The position numbers were made by a program, and so were the translations under genes. A stretch of 34,052 bases of DNA from an uncultured Bacteroidota bacterium (GTDB taxonomy: Bacteria > Bacteroidota > Bacteroidia > Bacteroidales > P3). The DNA lies in assembly GCA_902783595.1 (NCBI GenBank), contig CACZRR010000002.1:1-34052 (forward strand), in the 5' to 3' direction. Positions within the stretch are counted from its first letter, which is position 1, and every line of letters begins with the position of its first letter. Below, one piece after another: positions 15,272-24,039 of the stretch. The notes under the pieces are model-generated. The model was not told where the DNA came from and made no database searches. It saw only the letters and a program-made list of their open reading frames with translations.

Positions 15272-16174
15272 ATGACGCCAAGAAATCTTACTGCGGGTGA
15301 TCGTATCGCCCTTGTAGCACCAGCACGAAGTGTGACGTACGAAGAGATAGCGCCAGCAATAGATCTTTTCCGTTCCTGGGGTCTTGTTCCCGTGCTGCCA
15401 GAGGGGCTTTTCGACACCGAAGGACAACTGGCAGGTAGCGACGAGCACCGCGCCATGTTGCTGCAACAATGTCTCGACGACGAGAGTATCAGCGCAATCG
15501 CATGCTGCCGAGGTGGTTATGGTACAGTTCGCATCATCGACCGACTCGACTTCAGCCGCTATGCACAGAGTCCCAAATGGATCATCGGCTACAGCGATAT
15601 CACAGTGCTGCACAGCCATATCCATGCCGCTCTCGGTCATGCCACCCTCCACGCCACGATGCCCATTAATATCACCGGCTCTCCAACCCCGGCCACCGAG
15701 AGCCTGCGGCGCACTCTTTTGGGTGAAAAACAGGAGATAACCTGGAGCGCCACCGGAAGAGCTGCCATGGAATCCATCGAAGCACCTGTGGTGGGCGGAA
15801 ATCTTTCCATCCTATATAGCCTCTTAGGTTCACGCTCTCAAATAGATACTCATGGTAAAATACTTCTCATCGAAGACCTCGACGAGTACCTCTACCACCT
15901 CGACCGCATGATGCAAGCACTACACCGGGCAGGCATGCTCGACGACCTGGCGGCACTTCTGGTGGGCGGCATGACTGAGATGCATGACAACAGCACACCC
16001 TTTGGACGCACGGCTTTCCAAATCATCAGCGAAGCGATGCAGGGGAGCAGCTGTCCGGTGATTTTCGGAGCGCCCTTTGGACACCTGGGAGACAATAACA
16101 TAGCTATACCTTTAGGAGTGGAAATGCACCTCGACGCCACCAATTTGGAAAAAGTTCGTATCTTTGCAGCCTAA
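15272..16174 (+). CDS. LD-carboxypeptidase (peptidase family S66, LdcA-like)
   Basis: A 300-residue serine peptidase of family S66. The nucleophile is Ser108 in GYSDIT, with the family CCRGGYG segment at about 78-84, the acidic LLIEDLDEYLY stretch and the late GAPFGHLGDNN motif that supplies the catalytic histidine. These enzymes remove the terminal D-alanine from L,D-tetrapeptides released during peptidoglycan turnover. No signal peptide is seen, which fits a cytoplasmic recycling enzyme. The ATG at 15272 is preferred because the conserved RNLTAGDRIALVAPA follows directly; an in-frame TTG at 15233 would add 13 residues of no family likeness. It is the first gene of a tight envelope operon and its TAA abuts the ATG of the next gene. 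Confidence 0.92.
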   Translation: MTPRNLTAGDRIALVAPARSVTYEEIAPAIDLFRSWGLVPVLPEGLFDTEGQLAGSDEHRAMLLQQCLDDESISAIACCRGGYGTVRIIDRLDFSRYAQSPKWIIGYSDITVLHSHIHAALGHATLHATMPINITGSPTPATESLRRTLLGEKQEITWSATGRAAMESIEAPVVGGNLSILYSLLGSRSQIDTHGKILLIEDLDEYLYHLDRMMQALHRAGMLDDLAALLVGGMTEMHDNSTPFGRTAFQIISEAMQGSSCPVIFGAPFGHLGDNNIAIPLGVEMHLDATNLEKVRIFAA

Positions 16175-17488
16175 ATGCTACTCATCCATACACCCAAACT
16201 TACAAACCGACTGGGCTATACGTTAGGAGTCATCTTCGGTCACCTGCTGCACATCGACTACAGCATCACCACTGACGAAGACCTCTTCCTCTCCAGCGAC
16301 GACGCCAAGCTCAACTACGGCCGCCGCCGCCTCGGTGACGGGCTCTTCATCAAATCCCATGGTCTGCTGCAGGAGACCTCCATTGAGGACCAAGAGCCCC
16401 ATGCAGAATGTCGCAACGGACAGTGGATACTCTACCCCATTTATGGGCGCGACATTGATTTCGACTTCGATCCTCTGGCGGCCACTTTCTTTATGGTATC
16501 ACGATATGAGGAATACCTACCTCACCGCACCGACCAACACGGACGCTTTAGCGCGACAGAGAGCATAGCCTACCGCGAAGGCTTCCTTGACGAACCCGTG
16601 GTGGAACAGTGGGCACAGATGATTGCCGCAGCGCTGCATGAACGCTACCCCAACCTGCCGATCCGGCAGCCCAGCTACCACTTCGTGCAGACCGTCGATA
16701 TCGATGCCGCATGGTCTTACCTTCACAAAGGTCTCTTCCGTACATCGGTGGCCATGCTGCGCGACCTCATTGTGCGCCGTGACCCCAGTGAGGTAGTGCG
16801 CCGTATTCGCGTGCTACTGCACCGCGACGACGATCCCTTTGACACCTTTGACTACATCATCACCCACCATCGTACCATGCCGAAGGCCGACCTCATCTTC
16901 TTTGTGTTGTTGGCCGACTATGGCGAGTTCGACAAGCCAGCATCTTACCTCAACCGGCACTTCCGCGAACTAGTGCAACACATCGGTGACTATGGTCGTA
17001 TGGGCATTCACCCAGGCTACCGCACCATAGATCACCCCTCACTGATCGACAAGGAGCGCCAACGACTGAGCGACATACTGCACCGCCCCGTCAAACGCTC
17101 CCGCTACCACTTCCTGCGGCTGAGCCTGCCTGACGCCTACCGCATACTCCTCCACGCAGGCATCCATAATGATTTCTCCATGGGCTACCCTGACGCCATA
17201 GGATTTCGAGCCGGCATCAGCACACCTTACCCTTTCTACGACCTCGAACGCGACCTGCAGACGGAACTGACCATACATCCTTTCTGTGTGATGGATACCA
17301 CTCTGCAAAAATACCTCAAAATGAGTCCAGAAGAGGGTATTGCTTCCTATCGATCACTCATTGATAAGATACGTATCGTCGGCGGCACCTACTGTTGCAT
17401 TGTTCATAATCAGAACCTCTCCGACATCGCCGAATGGAAGGGATGGCGACAATGCTATGAACAGATGCTATCGTACGCCAACCAATAA
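16175..17488 (+). CDS. DUF7033/polysaccharide-deacetylase-like protein
   Basis: A 437-residue protein found widely in Bacteroidota. Residues 1 to about 160 match my recollection of the DUF7033 region (LGYTLGVIFGHLL, DAKLNYG, DPLAATFFMVSRYEEY). The C-terminal half has a NodB-like layout with an early DIDAAW acidic motif and a later MGIHPGY motif in a barrel-like alternation of strands and helices. The deacetylase triad is only partly recognisable, so catalysis on N-acetylated or esterified glycan is possible but unproven. No signal peptide is visible, which would place it in the cytoplasm. The ATG directly follows the ldcA stop (TAAATG), so it is translationally coupled, and kdsC follows after 30 bases. 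The context suggests lipopolysaccharide or peptidoglycan sugar metabolism. Confidence 0.75.
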   Translation: MLLIHTPKLTNRLGYTLGVIFGHLLHIDYSITTDEDLFLSSDDAKLNYGRRRLGDGLFIKSHGLLQETSIEDQEPHAECRNGQWILYPIYGRDIDFDFDPLAATFFMVSRYEEYLPHRTDQHGRFSATESIAYREGFLDEPVVEQWAQMIAAALHERYPNLPIRQPSYHFVQTVDIDAAWSYLHKGLFRTSVAMLRDLIVRRDPSEVVRRIRVLLHRDDDPFDTFDYIITHHRTMPKADLIFFVLLADYGEFDKPASYLNRHFRELVQHIGDYGRMGIHPGYRTIDHPSLIDKERQRLSDILHRPVKRSRYHFLRLSLPDAYRILLHAGIHNDFSMGYPDAIGFRAGISTPYPFYDLERDLQTELTIHPFCVMDTTLQKYLKMSPEEGIASYRSLIDKIRIVGGTYCCIVHNQNLSDIAEWKGWRQCYEQMLSYANQ

Positions 17489-17518
17489 TAAACACATAAC
17501 ACTGATTTACATTACACT

Positions 17519-18040
17519 ATGATAAACTACAAAGAAAAACTACAATCCATCAAGGCCTTCGTTTTCGACTTTGACGGCGTACTCTCCGACGGAAGCGTGT
17601 GGACCCTCGCCGATGGCGATATGATACGCGCCTGCAATACAAAAGACGGTTTCGCTCTACAATATGCCGTAAAGAAAGGATATATCATAGCCGTCATTTC
17701 CGGGGGTCACTCCAAGAGCATCGACAATCGCATGCACGCCCTCGGTGTCACACAAGTCTACACCGGTTGCGGTAACAAAATAGACACCTACAATCAATTC
17801 CTCATTGACAACAACCTCTGTGACAACCAAGTGCTGTGTATGGGTGATGACATACCCGACTATCCCCTGCTGCAGCGCGCTGGCGTAGCCACCTGTCCTG
17901 CCGACGCAGCGGTTGAGATACGAGACATGGTGGATTACGTCTCGCACTACACTGGAGGCCACGGGTGCGTGCGCGACGTCATCGAACAAGTGCTGCGTCT
18001 TCATGGCCAATGGTTCCACCCTGACGCTGTGGTATGGTAA
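17519..18040 (+). CDS. kdsC: HAD-superfamily phosphatase, KDO-8-phosphate phosphatase type
   Basis: A 173-residue HAD hydrolase of the small, capless KdsC kind. The nucleophile motif is VFDFDGVLSDG (Asp17, Asp19), motif II is the serine of VISGG, and motif IV is MGDDIPDYPLL. KdsC removes phosphate from 3-deoxy-D-manno-octulosonate 8-phosphate, giving KDO for the lipopolysaccharide inner core. The length and the DGVLSDG/GDDxxDxP pattern fit KdsC well; a related sugar-phosphate phosphatase such as an acylneuraminate 9-phosphatase cannot be excluded. It lies third in the envelope operon and its end overlaps the rlpA start by 7 bases. No KdsA or KdsB gene is in the window. Confidence 0.88.
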   Translation: MINYKEKLQSIKAFVFDFDGVLSDGSVWTLADGDMIRACNTKDGFALQYAVKKGYIIAVISGGHSKSIDNRMHALGVTQVYTGCGNKIDTYNQFLIDNNLCDNQVLCMGDDIPDYPLLQRAGVATCPADAAVEIRDMVDYVSHYTGGHGCVRDVIEQVLRLHGQWFHPDAVVW

Positions 18041-18744
18041 AGCTCTTTCATAGACATTTTTTCCTCACCGTTCTACTATGTCTTGCGGCGACAATTTCGG
18101 CGCAAAAAATTGACATCACAGATACGGTGACGCAATATCCCCATCACGGCACCTTCTACCACGACCGCTTCGAGGGCCGGAAAACCGCCAACGGCGAGAT
18201 TTTTGACCAGAACCTTTTCACCGCCGCCCACATCAACCTCAAGATGGGCACTATGCTCATGGTGACCAACCGCAATAACGGCAAACAGGTCATTGTGCGC
18301 GTTAATGATCGCTGTCCCAAACGCAACGTTGTCGACCTCACCCATCGTGCCGCTGCGGCCATCGGTATCCGTGGTAGCCAACCCGTCAATATCCGCGTGC
18401 TGCCACCGGGCTACGAAGAACGCTGGAAGGCTCAGGATAAGATGTTCGACTCTGTCTACTCCAAATTCCTCACCGAACCCAAACCCAGTCCCCGCGACCC
18501 TCATCCCTTCGACAGCCTGCGTTATAACATTGAATTGATGCAAGTAGCCTCGCATGGAGAGGCTTTCACCACCATTCAGGAACTCCCTGACGAATGGCAG
18601 GATGACGTAATGATACTGAGCGATAATGACGCTCCACCCTACTCCCTTGTCCTCGACGTGCGCATGCCCCATTGGGAGGCCTGGGAGACCATCAGGAAAT
18701 TAAGAGAAGACTTTCCGCAATGCAAAATAAAAGCAGCAGAATAG
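18034..18744 (+). CDS. rlpA: RlpA-like double-psi beta-barrel septal-ring protein, secreted
   Basis: A 236-residue exported protein with a signal peptide (MVKLFHRHFFLTVLLCLAATISAQ). Residues about 33-115 form the RlpA double-psi beta-barrel, with GTFYHDRFEGRKTANGE, TAAHINLKMGT, the VRVNDRCP segment and VVDLTHRAAAAIGI. RlpA proteins in other bacteria bind or cleave denuded peptidoglycan strands at the septum. The usual C-terminal SPOR domain is not obvious; the last 110 residues are acidic and unlike anything I can name. There is no lipobox cysteine, so the protein is probably periplasmic rather than lipid-anchored. It is the last gene of the envelope operon and overlaps kdsC by 7 bases; a weak A/T hairpin and then the type IX secretion promoter follow. 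Confidence 0.87.
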   Translation: MVKLFHRHFFLTVLLCLAATISAQKIDITDTVTQYPHHGTFYHDRFEGRKTANGEIFDQNLFTAAHINLKMGTMLMVTNRNNGKQVIVRVNDRCPKRNVVDLTHRAAAAIGIRGSQPVNIRVLPPGYEERWKAQDKMFDSVYSKFLTEPKPSPRDPHPFDSLRYNIELMQVASHGEAFTTIQELPDEWQDDVMILSDNDAPPYSLVLDVRMPHWEAWETIRKLREDFPQCKIKAAE

Positions 18745-18747
18745 GTC

Positions 18748-18773
18748 GAAAAAAATATTTTTTCATTTTTTTT
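18748..18773 (+). terminator. weak A/T intrinsic terminator after rlpA
   Basis: GAAAAAA (18748-18754) can pair with TTTTTTC (18758-18764), with A and then eight T following. The stem is almost all A-T, so strength is doubtful. The T-run overlaps the -33 element of the porP promoter. Confidence 0.35.
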
Positions 18774-18803
18774 GCCTTATTTGAATAATTATTATTATTT
18801 TTG
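18771..18803 (+). promoter_or_regulatory. Bacteroidota promoter for the type IX secretion operon
   Basis: TTTG at 18771-18774 is followed after 21 bases by TATTTTTG at 18796-18803. The porP start is about 100 bases downstream. This is the only good promoter found for the porP-K-L-M-N run. Confidence 0.7.
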
Positions 18804-18904
18804 CACAATCAATTCCGCATAGGTATAGTCCGCGCGCCATTGCAGCAACTAATTCGCAACTACGTAAAAAACAAGCCATTGTGGCGAAAACAATAAGACA
18901 GGGA

Positions 18905-19939
18905 ATGCAATTTTGGAAGCACAAAATGGTCTCATTTTTGCTCCTCATGGGATTGTTATCCTCTGTTGCCAACGCACAAAACGAAGGTCAGTACACCCAC
19001 TTCATGTTCAATCGGCTCAGCTACAATCCCGCATACGCAGGCAGTTCGGGCGCCTTGTCGCTGACCCTTCTTTACAACAACCAATGGCTCGGTTTGGATC
19101 TGCAATCGCCCGTTGACGGAGCCTCTGCAGGTAGCACTCCCGTCAACTTCCTCTTCTCCGTTGACCTCCCCGTCAACTTCCTACATGGCGGTATTGGTGC
19201 CACGTTCAATTCCCAATCCATAGGCTACCATACCAATTCAACCGTCGATATTGACTACGCTTTCCGCATGTACTGGGGTCCTGGTACTCTGTCGGCAGGT
19301 ATTGAGGCCAACCTCTACAATTTCACGTTCAATACTGCCGATCTTTATGGTGCCTCCGATCTTACTGGTGACCCCACCAATCCCACCAGTTCGGCAGGCG
19401 ATCCCGCAGTGAATGGCAAAGAGGTGTCGGAGATGATGATTGACGTATCCACAGGTTTGTACTACCAAGTGCCTGGTGAATACTATGTTGGTCTCTCGGT
19501 CAAAAACCTGCTTGGCTCGCACAGTGATGAATTACATTGGGAGAATGCACGCACGGCCTATCTCATGGGAGGCTACGAATACTCCTTCCCCTATAATCCC
19601 TCCTTCAAGCTAAAGCCTTCGGTGCTCTTCAAGACCGCCGACTTTTCTGTTTTCCAAGCCGAGGCAGCCATGCTGCTCGACTACGAGAATGCATTCTGGG
19701 GTGGACTTGGCTACCGCCTTGGTGACGCGTTCACCTTCATGGCTGGTATCAACTGGAACTTTTCGAACCTCAACTGGCTTCGTATTGGCGTAGCCTACGA
19801 CCTCACTACCTCCAAACTGGGCACCATGCGCTCCGGGCGCAGCTTTGGTACCATAGAGATTTTTGCCAACGGCAGCATACGCTTTGGGGCCACACGCCAA
19901 GCGCCCACATCGTCTCGCAACACACGCTACCTTTACTAA
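18905..19939 (+). CDS. porP: type IX secretion system outer-membrane protein PorP/SprF family
   Basis: A 344-residue outer-membrane beta-barrel of the PorP/SprF family. A signal peptide (core VSFLLLMGLLSSVANAQ) is followed by the family hallmark GQYTHFMFNRLSYNPAYAGSSG, then repeated amphipathic strands rich in Gly, Tyr and Phe. In Porphyromonas gingivalis PorP works with the PorK/PorN periplasmic ring of the type IX secretion system, which exports proteins bearing a C-terminal sorting domain. I chose ATG 18905; ATG 18926 also leaves a usable signal peptide, and a GTG at 18881 would make it too long. It is the first gene after a strong promoter and lies 76 bases upstream of porK, the order known from P. 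gingivalis. The C-terminus (NTRYLY) ends in an aromatic residue. Confidence 0.9.
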   Translation: MQFWKHKMVSFLLLMGLLSSVANAQNEGQYTHFMFNRLSYNPAYAGSSGALSLTLLYNNQWLGLDLQSPVDGASAGSTPVNFLFSVDLPVNFLHGGIGATFNSQSIGYHTNSTVDIDYAFRMYWGPGTLSAGIEANLYNFTFNTADLYGASDLTGDPTNPTSSAGDPAVNGKEVSEMMIDVSTGLYYQVPGEYYVGLSVKNLLGSHSDELHWENARTAYLMGGYEYSFPYNPSFKLKPSVLFKTADFSVFQAEAAMLLDYENAFWGGLGYRLGDAFTFMAGINWNFSNLNWLRIGVAYDLTTSKLGTMRSGRSFGTIEIFANGSIRFGATRQAPTSSRNTRYLY

Positions 19940-20015
19940 GGATATAGAACAATATTATAAATATATATAAGCCATACCCAACAACACCATTTCGCGCAAC
20001 AAAAACAACAGCAAT

Positions 20016-21377
20016 ATGAAAAAGATGCTTTTCCTTCTCGCCACCTCGGCACTGCTTGTCTGCGGGTGCAAATCCTCAAACAAGGGTGAGGTGACCGGCG
20101 TCAACGATCGACCCTTCTTCGAAGACATCGACCTCAAAGGCATGGTCTTTGTCAACCAGGGCAACTACACCATGGGTGCCGGTGTGCAGAACGTCACCTA
20201 CGGCCGCACTCCCCAGCCCCGCAAGATGCAGATTGGATCGTTCTTTATGGATGAGACTGAAATCACGAACAACGAATACCGCCAGTTTGTAGTTGCCGTG
20301 CGCGACTCCGTAGCACGTCGCATTCTCGGCGAGGCTGGCATCGAAGGTTTCCTCATTGAAGAGGACAGCTATGGTGAGCCCCTCGACCCGCCGATACTAA
20401 ACTACAAAACCAAAATCAACTACAAAGATGCCGAAGTGCGCCAAGCTCTTATCGATGGAGGCTTCTATATTGTCGACATCAACCACCGCCGCGCAGTTGA
20501 TGCCTCCAAGATGAACTATGAATACTACTATATTGACTACGAGCAGGTGGCTGCCAAAGATCATAGTGGACAGCCGAAGAGTGAATACCGTGGTTCCTCC
20601 TTTGCCGTACGTCCGCAAGGTCTCAACAACCGCAGTTCTCAGATTCAGCGTGAATACATCAACATTTACCCCGACACCCTCTGCTGGGTGCACGACTACG
20701 CCTATAGCATGAACGAGGACTACACCCGCAACTACTTCAGTTCGCCGGCCTATGACAACTACCCCGTTGTGGGCGTCAGCTGGCGTCAGGCCCGTGCATT
20801 CTGTGTGTGGCGTTCCAACATGCTCAACAACTATCTTGAGAGTATCAATTACTCCACCCTCAACGATTTCCGTCTGCCCACTGAGAGCGAATGGGAATAT
20901 GCAGCGCGTGGTGGTATCCAGGCTCAGCCTTATCCCTGGGGAGGTCCCTACGTGCGCAATCCCAACGGATGCTTCCTGGCTAACTATGAGCCTCTCAAAG
21001 GGGCCTATGACGATGACGGTGGTGTGAAGACCCTCATGGTGGGTCACTATGCCCCCAACGATTATGGTCTCTATGATATGTCCGGCAACGTCAGTGAGTG
21101 GTGCCTTGACGCATACAATGAATCAACCTACATCGTTGCCAATGCACTTACTCCCTACTACAACTACAATGTCAAGGATGATGACCCGATGGCCATGAAG
21201 CGCAAAGTGATACGTGGTGGTAGCTGGAAAGATCAGAAATACTTCATCCAGGTGCAGACCCGCGACTACGAGTTCATGGACACGGCGAAGTGCTATATCG
21301 GTTTTCGCTGTGTACAGCCCTACTTGGGTCGCGTGAAGGGTGACAACCTGCGTACCGCTTCCAACGTGGCACGTTAA
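20016..21377 (+). CDS. porK: type IX secretion ring lipoprotein PorK/GldK
   Basis: A 453-residue lipoprotein. The N-terminus MKKMLFLLATSALLVCGC ends in a lipobox whose acylated residue is probably Cys18 (Cys16 is an alternative). The body is a formylglycine-generating-enzyme (sulfatase-modifying factor) fold: MDETEITNNEYRQFV, VVGVSWRQARAFC, RLPTESEWEYAARGG, YDMSGNVSEWCLDAY and RVIRGGSWKD appear in order. In PorK/GldK this fold is structural, not catalytic; the lipoprotein forms the large periplasmic ring with PorN under the outer membrane. It is preceded by porP and followed by porL after 62 bases. The family also includes GldJ, but synteny with L, M and N points to PorK. Confidence 0.93.
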   Translation: MKKMLFLLATSALLVCGCKSSNKGEVTGVNDRPFFEDIDLKGMVFVNQGNYTMGAGVQNVTYGRTPQPRKMQIGSFFMDETEITNNEYRQFVVAVRDSVARRILGEAGIEGFLIEEDSYGEPLDPPILNYKTKINYKDAEVRQALIDGGFYIVDINHRRAVDASKMNYEYYYIDYEQVAAKDHSGQPKSEYRGSSFAVRPQGLNNRSSQIQREYINIYPDTLCWVHDYAYSMNEDYTRNYFSSPAYDNYPVVGVSWRQARAFCVWRSNMLNNYLESINYSTLNDFRLPTESEWEYAARGGIQAQPYPWGGPYVRNPNGCFLANYEPLKGAYDDDGGVKTLMVGHYAPNDYGLYDMSGNVSEWCLDAYNESTYIVANALTPYYNYNVKDDDPMAMKRKVIRGGSWKDQKYFIQVQTRDYEFMDTAKCYIGFRCVQPYLGRVKGDNLRTASNVAR

Positions 21378-21439
21378 CCATCCACAAAGAAATCTTCAAC
21401 GGAAAACAAGCAAAAATCAATAAAAAAACGAATCATATT

Positions 21440-22294
21440 ATGAATTTTCTTAACAATCTCGTCCGCAGCAAGGGTTACAAAACCTTCATGGCCTACCTAT
21501 ATGGTTGGGGTGCCGCCGTTGTTATCGTCGGTGCACTATTCAAAATCATGCACTGGCCAGGTGCCAACGAAATGCTGATTGCAGGTATGAGCACAGAAGG
21601 TGTCATCTTCTTTCTCTCTGCTTTTGAACCGCCACACAAAGAGTGGGACTGGAGTTTGGTCTACCCCGAGCTTGCCGGTATCCTTGACGAAGCCTCCCTT
21701 GAGAAGGGCGAGGTAGAGTACGATGAGAACGGCAAAGCTATCAGCAAAGATCCCCTCACTGCCAAGTTGGACAAGATGCTGGAAGATGCCCATATAAGTT
21801 CTGAACTCATTGACCGCTTAGGACAAGGTATGCAGAACCTTGCCGATAGTGCCAATTCGATGAACAATATGTCTAACGTCACTGCTGCCACCGACAAATT
21901 TGTCAGCAATATGGACGGTGTAGCCAGCCAAGCCGGACGCCTGCTTGAGAGCATGCAGGGTGCCCCCGAGGCCATCTCCACACTATCCACCATCTATCAG
22001 GAGACCGCACAGTCGCTCAACGGTGAAGTGTCGTATGTTGAGGAGATGAAGAAGATGTCGGCAAGCCTGAGCAGCATCAACGCCATGTACGAGATGCAGA
22101 TCAACAATGCCTCGACGCAGATGAGCATCAATAAAGAGTTTGAAGAGAAGATGGGCACCATGCTAGCCAACTTCACCTCTTCCGCCGATGGCATCATGAA
22201 GTACAAAGAGCAGGTTGACGCCCTCACCCGCAAGGTGTCCGAGCTCAACAACGTCTACGGCAACATGCTTGCCGCCATGCAGACGAGAATCTGA
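21440..22294 (+). CDS. porL: type IX secretion inner-membrane motor protein PorL/GldL
   Basis: A 284-residue protein with two N-terminal membrane helices (about 15-35 and 44-62) joined by the conserved GALFKIMHWPGANEML segment. A buried glutamate, Glu53 in GMSTEGVIFF, corresponds in position to the proton-path glutamate described for GldL. The rest is a long cytoplasmic, coiled-coil-rich tail with Met, Ser and Asn repeats (about 110-284). PorL and PorM form the inner-membrane, proton-driven motor that powers type IX secretion. It is the third gene of the operon, followed by porM after 63 bases. The length is near that of family members. Confidence 0.93.
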   Translation: MNFLNNLVRSKGYKTFMAYLYGWGAAVVIVGALFKIMHWPGANEMLIAGMSTEGVIFFLSAFEPPHKEWDWSLVYPELAGILDEASLEKGEVEYDENGKAISKDPLTAKLDKMLEDAHISSELIDRLGQGMQNLADSANSMNNMSNVTAATDKFVSNMDGVASQAGRLLESMQGAPEAISTLSTIYQETAQSLNGEVSYVEEMKKMSASLSSINAMYEMQINNASTQMSINKEFEEKMGTMLANFTSSADGIMKYKEQVDALTRKVSELNNVYGNMLAAMQTRI

Positions 22295-22357
22295 CAGCAC
22301 CATACTACACTCATACGTACCACCAAAACGAATAGACAACCAACAAAGAATTAGACA

Positions 22358-24028
22358 ATGGGTGCAACAAACTGTCCGGAAACCCCGCGACAAAAGATGA
22401 TAACAATGATGTACCTCGTGTACACCGCCATGCTGGCACTGAACGTCTCGGCCGAGGTCGTCAACGGATTCAAGAGTGTGGGTACTGCTATGCATGAGAC
22501 CAATAAGAATCTCGTGCTGAAGCTTGACGACACCTACGCCAACTTTGACCAGGCCATGGAGAACAGTCCCGACAAGGTACGCGAGATGTACAATAGGGCG
22601 CAGGAGATACGGCGTCTTTCGCAAGACATCACTGCCTATATTGATAGTCAGCAGTACCTCTTCATCGGCAGTATCACCGGGAAGGCCGAGATTGAAGATT
22701 ACTCCACCGGAGAGAAGACCAAGCGAGTCTTTTTACTTCGTGACCCCAACGATGAGACCAAAATCTATCAAGACAGCGTGAAAGCCGCTCTTGACTTTGG
22801 CGGTTATAGCTGGTTCACGGATAAGCAGTTGGAAGACAACCACAAGCCCTCCAATTTCTTCCTGGGTGAAGCAGGTGTAGTGCATGAAGATCACTCAGCC
22901 TATTTGATCAAGCAGAAAATTCTCAACTTCAAGGAGCGCATCAACAGTGTTCTTGGCGAGGATTCGAGCCACGTGAAGGTAGCCCTTGACATGTCCGACG
23001 GATATGACAAAGACGGCAATACCAAGTCGTGGGAGCTTCTCAACTTTGACGAGGTAATCTCAGGTGCTGCATTGGTCACACTGACCCGTCTCAAAGCCGA
23101 GATTATGAACGCCGAGTTTGACGCCGTCAACATGCTCTACAAGAAAGTCAGCAAGGGTGATTACTCATTCGACCAGGTTGCGCTTATCTCGCGTCCTAAA
23201 TCGACCTATATTTTGCAGGGAGGAGTCTTTGAGACAACCATTAACGTGGGAGCCTACGACTCACGCCAGAAGTTTACTGCCAATGTTAACGGACAAACGA
23301 TTGCCAGCAACGAAGATGGCGGTGTAGTTTACAAAACCGTTTGCAATAGTCTTGGCCGACAGGTGGTGCGCGTTAGAGCCACCCTGTCGTCGCCTGACGG
23401 CGGTACCAAGGAATATACCACGGAAGATGAATACTTCGTGGCCAAACCCGCCGGTGTGGTTCGTCTTGATGGTCTCCAGGTAGTTTATGCAGGTCTTGAC
23501 AATCCCATCACCATCTCAGCGGCCGGTATTGACACCCGTAACCTGAAAGCCACCATTGATGGACAAGGGACGCTTACCAAAGGAGAAGGAGACGGGAGCT
23601 ATGTTCTCAAGCCCTCCCCCGGTCAGAAGACACTCACCATCAATGTGGACGCCACCATTGACAATAAGACCACGCGAGTTGGTACCCAGAAGGTGATAGT
23701 GAAAGATATCCCTGCGCCTATCATCTCTGTTGCCGGCGTTGCCAATGGCGGTCGCATCTCGAAGAAGGATATCTCCGATGGGACCCCCGTCATTCCTGCT
23801 AAGAACCCCGACTTCCTGCTTAAGATTGATAACAGGCTGATTCGCATCCAGTCGATGGTTGTTGCCGTGGGAGCCAAGGAAGAGCCTTGCCAAGGTCCTC
23901 GTATCACTGCGGCCGCAGCCTCCATTGTGAAGAAAGCCACACGCGGTGAGAAGCTCACCATCCTTGCCAAGGTGATGATGCCTGACGGCAAGACCAAGGA
24001 TGTTACCTATACTGCAACCATCAAATAA
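22358..24028 (+). CDS. porM: type IX secretion motor protein PorM/GldM
   Basis: A 556-residue protein with a short cytoplasmic N-terminus, the highly conserved single membrane helix MMYLVYTAMLALNVSAEV (about 25-42) and a long periplasmic part. The latter should fold into the helical D1 and three beta-rich D2-D4 domains known for PorM/GldM. It is somewhat longer than the roughly 515 residues of the well-known homologues. PorM is the periplasm-spanning arm that couples the PorL motor to the PorK-PorN ring. It lies between porL and porN, with only 11 bases to porN. Confidence 0.93.
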   Translation: MGATNCPETPRQKMITMMYLVYTAMLALNVSAEVVNGFKSVGTAMHETNKNLVLKLDDTYANFDQAMENSPDKVREMYNRAQEIRRLSQDITAYIDSQQYLFIGSITGKAEIEDYSTGEKTKRVFLLRDPNDETKIYQDSVKAALDFGGYSWFTDKQLEDNHKPSNFFLGEAGVVHEDHSAYLIKQKILNFKERINSVLGEDSSHVKVALDMSDGYDKDGNTKSWELLNFDEVISGAALVTLTRLKAEIMNAEFDAVNMLYKKVSKGDYSFDQVALISRPKSTYILQGGVFETTINVGAYDSRQKFTANVNGQTIASNEDGGVVYKTVCNSLGRQVVRVRATLSSPDGGTKEYTTEDEYFVAKPAGVVRLDGLQVVYAGLDNPITISAAGIDTRNLKATIDGQGTLTKGEGDGSYVLKPSPGQKTLTINVDATIDNKTTRVGTQKVIVKDIPAPIISVAGVANGGRISKKDISDGTPVIPAKNPDFLLKIDNRLIRIQSMVVAVGAKEEPCQGPRITAAAASIVKKATRGEKLTILAKVMMPDGKTKDVTYTATIK

Positions 24029-24039
24029 CCTATAACGTT

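Noticed and set aside
20016..21377. PorK as an active formylglycine-generating enzyme or a sulfatase-modifying factor
   Set aside because: The fold is shared, but the lipoprotein signal and the porP-K-L-M-N order identify it as the structural ring protein.
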